From NCBI GenBank assembly GCA_947442625.1, contig CANEWJ010000009.1, positions 1 to 37,096 on the forward strand: 37,096 nt of DNA. Reading direction: 5' to 3'. The first letter of the stretch is position 1, and every line of letters starts with the position of its first letter. The translations under genes were made by a program, and so were the position numbers. The notes below the pieces were generated by a model. It saw only the letters and a program-made list of their open reading frames with translations, did no database searches and had not been told where the DNA came from. Origin of the DNA: Chitinophagaceae bacterium. Its GTDB lineage: Bacteria; Bacteroidota; Bacteroidia; Chitinophagales; Chitinophagaceae. This document shows, piece after piece, positions 16,249 through 25,274 of the stretch.

Positions 16249-17508
16249 ATGCCATATCTATTTACATCAGAGAGCGTTTCCGAAGGACATCCTGACAAAG
16301 TAGCTGACCAGATTTCAGACGCCCTGATTGATAATTTCCTTGCTTTTGACCCTATGGCCAAAGTGGCTTGTGAAACATTGGTAACAACAGGCCAGGTGGT
16401 CCTTGCGGGAGAAGTTAAGGCCAATTGTACACTTGATGTACAAAAAATTGCACGTGATGTTATCGCCAAGATTGGATATACAAAAAGTGAATACATGTTC
16501 GAAGCCAATTCTTGCGGTATTCTTTCTGCCATCCATGAACAATCCGCAGACATCAACAGGGGTGTTGAACGCAAAAAGAAAGAAGACCAAGGCGCTGGTG
16601 ATCAGGGAATGATGTTTGGATATGCAACCAATGAAACAGAAAACCTTATGCCTTTGGCGTTGGATCTTGCCCACAAGATTCTCATTGAGTTGGCAGATAT
16701 CAGGAGGGAGAAGAGGAGCAAAATGCCTTATTTGCGTCCCGATGCAAAAAGCCAGGTTACCATTGAATATGATGACAATGACAAACCACTCAGGATTGAT
16801 GCCATTGTTGTATCTACCCAACACGATGACTTCTCTACAAGCGACAAGAAAATGTTGGATACCATCAAACATGATGTCATCAACATTGTCATTCCCCGTG
16901 TGAAGGCAAAATGCAAAAAAGACGTTCAGAAACTTTTCAATAACATTACCTACCATATCAATCCTACTGGGAAATTCGTTATTGGTGGACCACACGGTGA
17001 TACAGGCCTAACGGGTAGAAAAATCATCGTTGATACCTATGGCGGAAAAGGTGCCCATGGTGGAGGTGCTTTCAGCGGTAAAGATCCTTCCAAAGTGGAC
17101 AGGAGTGCCGCTTATGCTGCACGCCATATCGCTAAGAACATGGTTGCTGCTGGAGTTGCTGATGAAATGCTTGTTCAGGTTTCCTATGCCATTGGTGTTG
17201 CTAAACCAATGGGTATTTTTGTAGATACCTACGGAACCTCAAAAGTTAATTTGACGGATGGCCAGATTGCTAAAAAAGTAGAGGCTTTGTTTGACATGCG
17301 ACCTTATGCCATTGAAACAAGGTTGAAGCTGAGAAATCCCATTTACCAGGAAACTGCTGCTTATGGACACATGGGAAGAAAGAACGAAATGGTAAAGAAA
17401 ACATTCGCACAACCAGGTGGTGGAACCAAAACCGTAGAAGTTGAATTGTTTACCTGGGAAAAACTTGATTTTGTAACCAAGGTAAAGTCAGCATTTAAAA
17501 TCAAATAA
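16249..17508 (+). CDS. metK: S-adenosylmethionine synthase (methionine adenosyltransferase)
   Basis: This cytosolic enzyme makes S-adenosylmethionine from ATP and methionine, the methyl donor used by the Pcm and rRNA methylase encoded in this window. The 419 residues carry the family signatures: GHPDK at 13-17, [12 protein letters not shown] from 115, and the glycine-rich phosphate loop [12 protein letters not shown] beginning at 247, with [16 protein letters not shown] shortly after. It is slightly longer than the E. coli enzyme, with a small insertion around residues 165-195. It is preceded by its own -7 box and followed by a hairpin at 17530-17552. Confidence 0.97.
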   Translation: MPYLFTSESVSEGHPDKVADQISDALIDNFLAFDPMAKVACETLVTTGQVVLAGEVKANCTLDVQKIARDVIAKIGYTKSEYMFEANSCGILSAIHEQSADINRGVERKKKEDQGAGDQGMMFGYATNETENLMPLALDLAHKILIELADIRREKRSKMPYLRPDAKSQVTIEYDDNDKPLRIDAIVVSTQHDDFSTSDKKMLDTIKHDVINIVIPRVKAKCKKDVQKLFNNITYHINPTGKFVIGGPHGDTGLTGRKIIVDTYGGKGAHGGGAFSGKDPSKVDRSAAYAARHIAKNMVAAGVADEMLVQVSYAIGVAKPMGIFVDTYGTSKVNLTDGQIAKKVEALFDMRPYAIETRLKLRNPIYQETAAYGHMGRKNEMVKKTFAQPGGGTKTVEVELFTWEKLDFVTKVKSAFKIK

Positions 17509-17529
17509 TTGACCTTTATTTTATTCTGT

Positions 17530-17552
17530 AAACCCTCCTTCATGGAGGGTTT
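17530..17552 (+). terminator. Probable intrinsic terminator after metK
   Basis: AAACCCTCC (17530-17538) pairs perfectly with GGAGGGTTT (17544-17552) across a five-base loop. The tract that follows (ATTCATT) is only moderately U-rich, so read-through into the Nudix gene 18 bp further on is possible. Confidence 0.6.
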
Positions 17553-17569
17553 ATTCATTAACAACACCC

Positions 17570-18118
17570 ATGGAAAACAACTGGATCAAACTAGGCACCA
17601 CGCAACATTATGACAATCCATGGATTTCTGTTACAGAAGACCAGGTAATCAATCCTGGCGGTAACAAGGGTATTTATGGTGTTGTACATTTCAAGAACCT
17701 TGCGATTGGTATTATCCCCATGGATCAAGCGGGTAACATATATATGGTTGGGCAGTACAGGTATGTAAATGGCCATTACAGCCTTGAGATTCCTGAAGGT
17801 GGTGGCCCGTTGGGCATAGATCCTTTGGAGTCTGCCAAGCGGGAGTTAAAAGAAGAAACTGGCCTTCAGGCAAAGACCTGGGAGAAATTGTTTGAAATGG
17901 ATCTGTCTAACTCCGTAACTGATGAGAGGGCAATTGTTTATCTTGCAACTGACTTGCAACAGGGCGAATCAGATCCAGAGGAAACAGAGGAATTGAGTGT
18001 TTCAAAAATTCACCTGAATGAAGCATACCAAATGGTGCTTGATGGTAAAATCACCGATTCCATAACCGTTGCTGCTCTTTTCAAAATGAAGATTAAATTG
18101 TTAGAAAATGAGAAATGA
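17570..18118 (+). CDS. Nudix hydrolase (ADP-sugar pyrophosphatase-like)
   Basis: This 182-residue cytosolic protein has a Nudix box at 77-99 ending in RELKEETGL (91-99). The catalytic metal-binding Glu92, Glu95 and Glu96 are intact. The first Glu of the consensus GX5E is replaced by Ile83; that residue is the least critical of the box. The N-terminal half (VINPGGNKGIYGVVHF, GQYRYVNG) resembles ADP-ribose/ADP-sugar pyrophosphatases, but the substrate is not certain. Its last 11 bases overlap the start of the downstream rRNA methylase gene, indicating translational coupling. Confidence 0.88.
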   Translation: MENNWIKLGTTQHYDNPWISVTEDQVINPGGNKGIYGVVHFKNLAIGIIPMDQAGNIYMVGQYRYVNGHYSLEIPEGGGPLGIDPLESAKRELKEETGLQAKTWEKLFEMDLSNSVTDERAIVYLATDLQQGESDPEETEELSVSKIHLNEAYQMVLDGKITDSITVAALFKMKIKLLENEK

Positions 18119-18869
18119 AACAAACAAATCCAATTCCAATATCATTGGCCGCCAGCCTGTGTTGGAATCTTTACGAGATGGGGCTCAGCTTGAAAGGATT
18201 TTCTTGCAAAAAAATATAGGTGGGGAAGGTATTGATGAAATCAAACAATTGGCACAAAAACTCCAAATACCCATCAACGCAGTCCCCATTGAAAAATTGC
18301 ATTCCATGACCAGGGCCAACCACCAAGGTGTAATTGGCGTCAACAGCATCATATCATTTCATGATTTGCAGGAATCAATTGACAATGTTCTTCAAAGGGG
18401 AGAAGTACCCCTGTTTGTAATGCTTGATGGCATCACTGATGTACGCAATATTGGGGCGATAGCAAGGACAGCATTGTGTTGTGGTGCTCAGATCATGATT
18501 ATTCCAGACAAAGGAATTGGTGCCATCAATGAGGAAGCGATGAAATCATCAGCGGGCGCACTGCAGCGTATACTGGTATGTCGCGTAAACAGTCTGCTCA
18601 AAGCGGTTGACACTTTGCATTTGAATGATATCAAGGTTTTTACCGCAGAAATGAAATCAGATCTCAAGGTTTTCAATGCTGATTTCAAACAGCCTGCTTG
18701 TATTGTAATGGGCAGTGAAGACAAGGGCATACAGCCATTTATCACAAAAGCGGCAGACATTCAGTTTACCATTCCCATGCAAGGCAGCTTTGATTCATTC
18801 AATGTCGGTATTGCCACAGGCATAATTTTATTTGAAGCCAGCAAACAACGCATGGGTTTTTCATCCTAA
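18108..18869 (+). CDS. rlmB: SpoU/TrmH-family 23S rRNA 2'-O-methyltransferase (RlmB type)
   Basis: This 253-residue SPOUT methylase has an N-terminal L30e-like substrate-binding domain (IIGRQPVLESLRDG, HQGVIGV). The three SpoU motifs follow: LDGITDVRNIGAIARTA with the catalytic Asn/Arg, IVMGSEDKGIQP, and IPMQGSFDSFNVGIATG, which forms the SAM-binding knot. This layout is that of RlmB, which methylates G2251 of 23S rRNA. Close paralogues act on other rRNA or tRNA sites, so the exact target is inferred. It overlaps the Nudix gene by 11 bp and is followed 12 bp later by the GSCFA gene. Confidence 0.87.
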   Translation: MRNETNKSNSNIIGRQPVLESLRDGAQLERIFLQKNIGGEGIDEIKQLAQKLQIPINAVPIEKLHSMTRANHQGVIGVNSIISFHDLQESIDNVLQRGEVPLFVMLDGITDVRNIGAIARTALCCGAQIMIIPDKGIGAINEEAMKSSAGALQRILVCRVNSLLKAVDTLHLNDIKVFTAEMKSDLKVFNADFKQPACIVMGSEDKGIQPFITKAADIQFTIPMQGSFDSFNVGIATGIILFEASKQRMGFSS

Positions 18870-18881
18870 ATTATACTCAAA

Positions 18882-19850
18882 ATGGATTTCCGCCTGGAAT
18901 TTGATCCACCTTCTTTGAGCAAGAAAATAGACCTGAGCGATACAATCATGCTTGTTGGTTCATGTTTTACCGATCATGTGTTCAATTATCTTGTTGCATC
19001 AAAATTTTGTGTTGTACAAAATCCCAATGGTGTCCTTTTCAATCCTGATAGTATTGCGAATACCCTGAGCAGGTATGTTCAAAACAAACATGTATCCTCG
19101 GTTGAGTTGTTCGAAAAAAATGGACTCTGGAATCATTGGGACTTTCATTCAAACCTCAGCTGCACCAGCCAGGAAGAGAGTTTAGTGCGCATGAATGAAG
19201 CAATCAGTTCTGCACATTCCTTTTTAAAACATGCACAATGGTTGATTATTACCCTTGGCTCAGCGTATGTATATGAATTAGAAGGTGGACAGATAGTAGC
19301 CAATTGTCATAAAATGCCAGCCTCTTATTTTACAAAAAGGATGCTGGATCCCGAAGAGATCATCTCAACATATACCAAGACCATTGCAGCACTCAAACAG
19401 TTTAACCACAATCTCAATATCATATTCACCATAAGCCCGGTCCGGCACCTGAGGGATGGTTTTGTTGAAAACAACCGCAGCAAGTCTGTTCTTATTCATG
19501 CTGTAAACAAATTAACCAGCCATCAGGATTATATTAATTATTTCCCCTCCTACGAACTGGTTATAGATGACCTTCGGGATTATCGTTTTTATGCTGAAGA
19601 CATGGTCCATCCCAATTATCAGGCTACTCGCTATGTTTGGAAAAAGTTTTGTACAGCCGCTATCAATGGAAGATCAAGAGAGGTGATGAAAGAATTAGAC
19701 CAGCTGAACATGGCCTTTCATCACAAACCACTTCACCCGGATTCGACCGAACACATGAAATTCAAGAATAAGTATAAGGAGATTACCCAGTCCCTTGCTG
19801 AAAGGTTTCCGTCCATTGACCTCAGCAAGGAAATCAGCCATTTCAGTTGA
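18882..19850 (+). CDS. GSCFA domain protein (SGNH/GDSL-like hydrolase)
   Basis: This 322-residue protein carries the motif that names the family, here GSCFTDHV (from residue 26), with Ser27 the probable nucleophile. A late EDMVHPNYQA provides the Asp-x-x-His part of an SGNH-type triad. The central FTISPVRHLRDG is also typical. There is no signal peptide, so it is probably cytosolic. The family is assigned to esterase/acyl-hydrolase folds but its substrate is unknown. It lies in a tight plus-strand run between the rRNA methylase and the acylase genes. Confidence 0.87.
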   Translation: MDFRLEFDPPSLSKKIDLSDTIMLVGSCFTDHVFNYLVASKFCVVQNPNGVLFNPDSIANTLSRYVQNKHVSSVELFEKNGLWNHWDFHSNLSCTSQEESLVRMNEAISSAHSFLKHAQWLIITLGSAYVYELEGGQIVANCHKMPASYFTKRMLDPEEIISTYTKTIAALKQFNHNLNIIFTISPVRHLRDGFVENNRSKSVLIHAVNKLTSHQDYINYFPSYELVIDDLRDYRFYAEDMVHPNYQATRYVWKKFCTAAINGRSREVMKELDQLNMAFHHKPLHPDSTEHMKFKNKYKEITQSLAERFPSIDLSKEISHFS

Positions 19851-19882
19851 ATAGTAACTAACTTTATTGCAGATTTACAGCC

Positions 19883-22318
19883 ATGAAATATTTTATTTTT
19901 CTTGTTTCCCTCTTGATGAATACTGCACTTGTGTACGTACTCGGCACGCGATCAGTGCTTCCCTTGCCGCTCGGAAGTTTTTTGAGTGTTCAGGAAGGTG
20001 TCTGGCAGAATGCAGAACCTGTAGATGCAGATTTTAATGCATCACTTCGTTTTGATTCGCTTAAAGGCAAGGTCGATGTTTTCCTGGATGATCGTTTGGT
20101 ACCACATGTTTTTGCAGAGCAAGAAAATGATGCCTATTTCGTGCAAGGCTATTTGCATGCAAAATTCAGGCTCTGGCAGATGGAATTCCAAACCCATGCC
20201 GCAGCAGGAAGGGTCAGTGAAATTGTTGGTGAAAAAGCCATTCATTTTGATCGCAATCAACGCAGGATGGGCATTGTTTATGCAGCCGAAAACGCATTGG
20301 CATCCATGGAAAACGATCCGCAAACCATATCGGCCATTGATGCCTATACTGCCGGTGTCAATTCCTACATCAGTTCACTCAAAACCGGTGAGTTGCCGAT
20401 TGAATACAAACTTTTGGGTTACCAGCCCGAAAAATGGACAAACCTGAAATCAGCTCTTTTCACCAAGCAAATGACCCAAACGCTTGCCGGTTATGACCGG
20501 GATTTCGAGTTCACCAATGCACTGAAGTTGCTCGGTGAAGAAAACTTCAGGATCCTGTATCCAAGTCTTCCTGACTCACTGTATCCGGTTATTGCAAAAG
20601 GTACTGTTTACAACAAGCCCCTTGCAGTGCTCAATCCTCCGGCTTCTGCGGATTCTTTATATTTCAAAAGAACAGATACCATCCAGTTTGTGGAAGACTT
20701 CAAGCCCAATCCATCCAATGGCAGCAACAGTTGGGCAGTATCCGGAAACAAGACGCAAAGTGGTAAGCCTATCCTCAGCAATGATCCACACCTGGGACTT
20801 ACTTTACCCTCCATTTGGTTTGAAATACAGTTAAAAACACCATCTTTCAATGCTTATGGTGTTTCTTTTCCTGGCCTGCCGGGCGTTGTCATTGGTTTCA
20901 ATGATAGTATATCCTTTGGATTTACCAATGCCGGTCGAGATGTTAAAGACTACTATGAAATTCAATTCCGTGACACAGACAAAAAAGAGTACTGGTTTGA
21001 TAGCTCCTGGAATCCAACATCCCGGAGGTTAGAACAGATTTACATCAAAAATGCTAAAACAGTAGAGGACACTGTTGCTTATACCGTATTCGGCCCAGTT
21101 ATGTACGATAAAAGTTTCAAAACAGATCTTACAGCAGAAAAAGCATATTCCCTCAAATGGGTTGCCCATGATACGTCCAATATCCTTAAAATGTGGTTAT
21201 TGCTCAACCGCGCAAACAATTACACCGATTATTTGGAAGCTATAGGTCATTTCAATGTGCCTGGTCAGAACATGATTTTTGCTTCCAAGTCAGGAGACAT
21301 CGCCCTTTGGCAGCAAGGCAATTTTCCGTTGCGATGGAATGACCAGGGTCTTTTTGTCATGCCGGGAACCGATAGCAGTTATATGTGGAAGGGATATATT
21401 CCCCATGAAGAAAATCCTCATGGCTTTAACCCTGTTGAAGGGTACCTCAGCAGTGCAAACCAAAGGGCTGCTGATGCCAGTTATCCATACTTCATGCCAG
21501 GAAGCTATGAAGTATACCGTGCCATTACCATCAACAGGAAGCTGGCTGCTATGAACAACATCACAGCCAAGGATATGCAATTGCTTCAAAACAACAACTA
21601 TAATGTTTTTGCTGAAGATGCTCGACCCATTCTGCTCAGATATACCATCAAAGAGCAGCTATCTGTTGATGAAAAAAAATACCTCTCATTGGTTACATCA
21701 TGGAACCTGATGAATGATGCAACAGAAAAGGCTCCAACATGTTTCACCGCATGGTGGGACTCGCTGCATGCTGAAGTTTTCAATGATGACCTTGTTCAGG
21801 ATAAAATGCCGATTGCCAAACCAGAAAAATTTGTTTTGCTGGAAGCGCTGGAAAGGGACAGCAGTTTCAAATTCATTGATAATAACAATACACCCAATAA
21901 AGAAGACCTTTACCAAATGGTCACTGTTGCACTACAAAAAGCATCTAAAATGTTGGCATCACTAGAAAAAGAAAACAAGCTTGAATGGGGCCAGTACAAA
22001 AATACCACTGTTTATCATTTGCTGAAGACCAATGCCATGGCTTTTGCCAGAGAAGGTTTGATGAATGGAGGTGGCAATGGCATCATCAATGCTACACAAC
22101 ATGACCATGGCCCAAGTTGGCGCATGGTGGTGGAAATGACAAGTCCTACGAATGCATACGGTGTATATCCAGGAGGACAAAGTGGCAATCCGGGCAGTAA
22201 ATTCTATGATAATTTCATTGCTCAATGGGCAAAGGGAGCTTATTATAAGCTTTGGTTCATGGAGGCAGCAGAAGATGGGGCAACATGCAAGTGGAAAATG
22301 AGTTTCGCATCCAAATAA
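19883..22318 (+). CDS. Penicillin-acylase-family N-terminal-nucleophile amidohydrolase
   Basis: This 811-residue precursor is exported by an N-terminal hydrophobic signal (about 1-25). In this Ntn-hydrolase family the chain cuts itself before a Ser that becomes the nucleophile. Here the motif NG-SNSWAVSG places that residue at Ser281, so an alpha chain of about 255 residues and a beta chain of about 530 are expected. Further conserved parts are VPHVFAEQENDAYFVQGYLHA at the start of the alpha chain and ILSNDPHLGL in the beta chain. Members cleave beta-lactam side chains or acyl-homoserine lactones, but most natural substrates are unknown. It precedes a small membrane protein gene by 13 bp. Confidence 0.93.
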   Translation: MKYFIFLVSLLMNTALVYVLGTRSVLPLPLGSFLSVQEGVWQNAEPVDADFNASLRFDSLKGKVDVFLDDRLVPHVFAEQENDAYFVQGYLHAKFRLWQMEFQTHAAAGRVSEIVGEKAIHFDRNQRRMGIVYAAENALASMENDPQTISAIDAYTAGVNSYISSLKTGELPIEYKLLGYQPEKWTNLKSALFTKQMTQTLAGYDRDFEFTNALKLLGEENFRILYPSLPDSLYPVIAKGTVYNKPLAVLNPPASADSLYFKRTDTIQFVEDFKPNPSNGSNSWAVSGNKTQSGKPILSNDPHLGLTLPSIWFEIQLKTPSFNAYGVSFPGLPGVVIGFNDSISFGFTNAGRDVKDYYEIQFRDTDKKEYWFDSSWNPTSRRLEQIYIKNAKTVEDTVAYTVFGPVMYDKSFKTDLTAEKAYSLKWVAHDTSNILKMWLLLNRANNYTDYLEAIGHFNVPGQNMIFASKSGDIALWQQGNFPLRWNDQGLFVMPGTDSSYMWKGYIPHEENPHGFNPVEGYLSSANQRAADASYPYFMPGSYEVYRAITINRKLAAMNNITAKDMQLLQNNNYNVFAEDARPILLRYTIKEQLSVDEKKYLSLVTSWNLMNDATEKAPTCFTAWWDSLHAEVFNDDLVQDKMPIAKPEKFVLLEALERDSSFKFIDNNNTPNKEDLYQMVTVALQKASKMLASLEKENKLEWGQYKNTTVYHLLKTNAMAFAREGLMNGGGNGIINATQHDHGPSWRMVVEMTSPTNAYGVYPGGQSGNPGSKFYDNFIAQWAKGAYYKLWFMEAAEDGATCKWKMSFASK

Positions 22319-22331
22319 ACAATATTACACC

Positions 22332-22682
22332 ATGAAATTTATTGTATCTGCAATCATTACAGCTGCGTTGGCTTTTGGATTTGGCCTTTACTTTCCCTGG
22401 TGGACCATTGTTATTGCGGGCATGCTCACCGGCTTTTTGATTCCTCAACATTGGGGATTATCTTTTCTGGCAGCGTTTACCGGCGTATTCTTGCTTTGGG
22501 GATTGATAGCACTTTTCATCAGTGTTTCCAATGATCACATTCTCGCAAAACGCATATCCATGTTGGTGATCAAGAATAGCTCACCCTACCTTATCATCCT
22601 CATGACGGCACTGATTGGGGGATTAACAGCTGGATTGTCCGCGAGTACTGCCCGATCCCTGCTCAATCTTATCAAAAAATAG
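22332..22682 (+). CDS. Small four-helix membrane protein of unknown function
   Basis: This 116-residue protein has four predicted transmembrane segments (about 4-21, 24-41, 45-66 and 82-105) and short loops. A small charged stretch, SNDHILAKR, lies between helices 3 and 4. I do not recognise a named family. It sits 13 bp after the acylase gene and 21 bp before the DUF5686 gene on the same strand, so it is probably part of the same transcript. Its size and topology leave several possibilities open, such as an accessory membrane factor. Confidence 0.7.
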   Translation: MKFIVSAIITAALAFGFGLYFPWWTIVIAGMLTGFLIPQHWGLSFLAAFTGVFLLWGLIALFISVSNDHILAKRISMLVIKNSSPYLIILMTALIGGLTAGLSASTARSLLNLIKK

Positions 22683-22703
22683 AACCCGACAAGCATAACC
22701 TGA

Positions 22704-25181
22704 ATGAGGAACAGCAAATATTTGATGGCATTGATATCATTATTGATTTATTGTATCAATACCCATGCTACAACAATCAATGGGTTTGTTATCGATCAGT
22801 CAAAGAATCCTATAGGCTTTTGTTCTATCACCGTAAAAGAGAGCAAACAAACAGTGTTGACCAATGATCAAGGCAAGTTCTTCATATCGTTGCCAAAAGG
22901 GAAATATCATTTTGTGGTTCAGCATGTTGGTTATGAAACCATTGCGATTGATACATTGGTTGATGGAAATGAAATGCGCTTGACTTTTACCATGAAAAAT
23001 ACAACACTTACCCTTGCTGAGGTAAAGGTTAAGGCAGGAGGAGAAGATCCAGCCTATGAAATCATCCGCAATGCAATCAAGCAACGCAAGTTTTATCAAA
23101 CACAGGTTGGTGAGTATACCTGTGAGGCGTATTTAAAAGGGCTTATAAGAACGGTCAATTTTCCAGATAATTTTATGGGTCAACCCGTTGATTTTGAAGA
23201 TGGAGACAGTTCAAAAAATAAAATTATTTTCCTTTCAGAATCCATATCTGATATCGCATTCAGGCAACCTGATGATGTAAGGGTAGTGGTCAAGTCAACA
23301 AGGGTAAGTGGTCAGACCAATGGCTTGGGACTGGCTAATCCCATTTTGATTTCCTTTTATGACAACATTGTGTCCTTGCCCAAAACTTTCAATCCCAGGG
23401 GGTTTATTTCACCCATTGCAGAGGGTGCAATTGCTTACTATCGGTATAAATACCTGGGTGTTTTTTTTGAAAATGGTTACCAGGTGAATAAGATCCAGGT
23501 CATTCCCAAACGGAAATGGGAACCACTGTTTTCGGGTTACATCCAGATCATTGAGAACAGCTGGAACATACATTCAGTTAACCTTTCCATTGATAAGGAA
23601 TCTCAGTTGGAATTTGCTGACAAGATTCGCATTGAACAACAGTATAACCCTATCAATCGAAATACATGGATGATATCTACGCAAACCATTTTCCCCGAAG
23701 TAAACTTTCTGGGTTTTGCTGCATCAGGATATTTCTCAACCATTTATTCGAGATATGATGTTGATCCAGTGTTTGACAAAAAACAATTTGGAAGAACAGT
23801 GTTGAAATTTGACTCATTGTCGAATAAGCGGTCTTCCTCTTTTTGGGATGCTTCAAGGCCAATCCCTTTGGTGAAAGAGGAAATCGAAGATTTCAAAAAA
23901 AAGGATTCACTCGAAAAGAGGAGAGAAGATCCCCGGTACCTTGACTCACTGGATAAAATTCAGAACCGCATCACTGGTTTGGGCATTTTGATCAATGGCC
24001 CGCGTTTCATCAACAGAAACAAACAATCATCCTTGTCTTTTGACCCCTTGCTCAAATCGCTAAGTTTTAATACCGTCGAAGGGTGGGTTTTGCAAGGTTA
24101 TGCTTCTTTTGAAAAAGGATTGAAAGGAAGACGTCAATTGTCGGTCACTCCTGTATTGCGGTATGGTACCTCAAACCATCAACTCAATGCTTATTTCTCC
24201 AGCTCCTTCAGGTACGGTAAAAAATTTGTAAACCGGGTTTTCTTTTCAATGGGCAAAAAGGTATTTCAGTTCAACAATGCCAATCCTATTCCCCAAATCA
24301 TGAATACGGTATCAACACTGTTTGATGGAGCCAATTACATGAAAATATACCAGGCTAATTTTATGCAAGCAGGTTATTTTAAAGCTTTGGGCCATGGAAT
24401 AGACATGGATGCAAACATCCAATATCAAAACCGCAACCCGATGGTCAATGTCGATACATTGCAAATTGGGGGTAACAGAGGAAAATTTAAAAACCTGACC
24501 CCTAATTACCCGATCGAAGCAGGAACGGGGCCAATGGTTGCACATCAATCTCTCGTAGCTTCCATCAGGTTCCGGTTCAGGCCGGGTGCCCGGTATGTAG
24601 AACTGCCTGATGGCCAGGTCAATACTTTTTCAAGATCACCTGTTTTCACTTTTCAATATTCCAGGACAATCAACGGTTTGTTTGACAATGATTCAAGGTT
24701 TGGAAAATGGAGGTTTTCCGTGGTTGGGGATATCAATTTCAAGATTGGTGGGGAATTCAAATATAAAATTCAGTCAGGTGGCTTTCTCCATGCAGCGCGT
24801 GTTGAGTTGCCTGATTACAATCATTTTATCGGTAATCTGACTGGAAAAGCTACTCCCTACGTGGAAAGTTTTCAAGTAGCACCATTCTATGCCTTTTCCA
24901 ACAAAGAAAGATTCTATGGAACATTGCATGCAGAATACAAGCTCAATGGATTACTCACCAACAAGATTCCCCTCATCAAAAAACTCAATTTGCGTCTTGT
25001 TACAGGTGCCAATATGATCTTGTTGAAAGACAGGAGTTACCAGGAGTTATTTTTGGGCATTGACAATATCATCAAGGTGCTTCGGATTGATTACATCAGA
25101 GGACATGGACAATCCTTGGGCTCAACACATGGATTTAGGCTTGGTATTCGTGGGTTCAATTCGTTATTCACAGATAACTGA
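22704..25181 (+). CDS. DUF5686 outer-membrane protein with N-terminal carboxypeptidase-regulatory-like domain
   Basis: This 825-residue protein has a signal peptide (about 1-22, HA-T). A carboxypeptidase-regulatory-like Ig-fold domain occupies about residues 23-110 (INGFVIDQSKNPIGFCSITV). The DUF5686 region starts with AYEIIRNAIKQRK and GEYTCEAYLKG (about 118-150) and continues as alternating amphipathic strands to the C-terminus, consistent with a large outer-membrane barrel. No TonB plug is seen, so this is not a TonB receptor. The function of the family is unknown. A weak 5-bp hairpin with a T-rich tail follows the stop at 25184. Confidence 0.87.
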   Translation: MRNSKYLMALISLLIYCINTHATTINGFVIDQSKNPIGFCSITVKESKQTVLTNDQGKFFISLPKGKYHFVVQHVGYETIAIDTLVDGNEMRLTFTMKNTTLTLAEVKVKAGGEDPAYEIIRNAIKQRKFYQTQVGEYTCEAYLKGLIRTVNFPDNFMGQPVDFEDGDSSKNKIIFLSESISDIAFRQPDDVRVVVKSTRVSGQTNGLGLANPILISFYDNIVSLPKTFNPRGFISPIAEGAIAYYRYKYLGVFFENGYQVNKIQVIPKRKWEPLFSGYIQIIENSWNIHSVNLSIDKESQLEFADKIRIEQQYNPINRNTWMISTQTIFPEVNFLGFAASGYFSTIYSRYDVDPVFDKKQFGRTVLKFDSLSNKRSSSFWDASRPIPLVKEEIEDFKKKDSLEKRREDPRYLDSLDKIQNRITGLGILINGPRFINRNKQSSLSFDPLLKSLSFNTVEGWVLQGYASFEKGLKGRRQLSVTPVLRYGTSNHQLNAYFSSSFRYGKKFVNRVFFSMGKKVFQFNNANPIPQIMNTVSTLFDGANYMKIYQANFMQAGYFKALGHGIDMDANIQYQNRNPMVNVDTLQIGGNRGKFKNLTPNYPIEAGTGPMVAHQSLVASIRFRFRPGARYVELPDGQVNTFSRSPVFTFQYSRTINGLFDNDSRFGKWRFSVVGDINFKIGGEFKYKIQSGGFLHAARVELPDYNHFIGNLTGKATPYVESFQVAPFYAFSNKERFYGTLHAEYKLNGLLTNKIPLIKKLNLRLVTGANMILLKDRSYQELFLGIDNIIKVLRIDYIRGHGQSLGSTHGFRLGIRGFNSLFTDN

Positions 25182-25183
25182 TC

Positions 25184-25205
25184 AAGGTATCAAACCTTTT
25201 CGTAT
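25184..25205 (+). terminator. Weak possible terminator after the DUF5686 gene
   Basis: AAGGT (25184-25188) and ACCTT (25194-25198) can pair around ATCAA and are followed by TTCGTATTTTT. The stem is only five base pairs, so this may be chance. Confidence 0.3.
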
Positions 25206-25274
25206 TTTTAACCCGTTTCGGATTTTGTTCGGCCTGCAACCGAATTTCCAACACCTAAGGAATTAAAATCATTT

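Noticed and set aside
16315-16995. Long minus-strand frame of 226 codons inside metK
   Set aside because: It is fully antisense to the strongly conserved metK, and its translation is rich in Cys, His and Phe with no recognisable domain, as expected for a shadow frame.
25215-25255. Short inverted repeat TTCGG...CCGAA before trhO as a riboswitch or terminator
   Set aside because: The stem is only five base pairs with a seven-base loop and no U-run, so I could not support a regulatory call.
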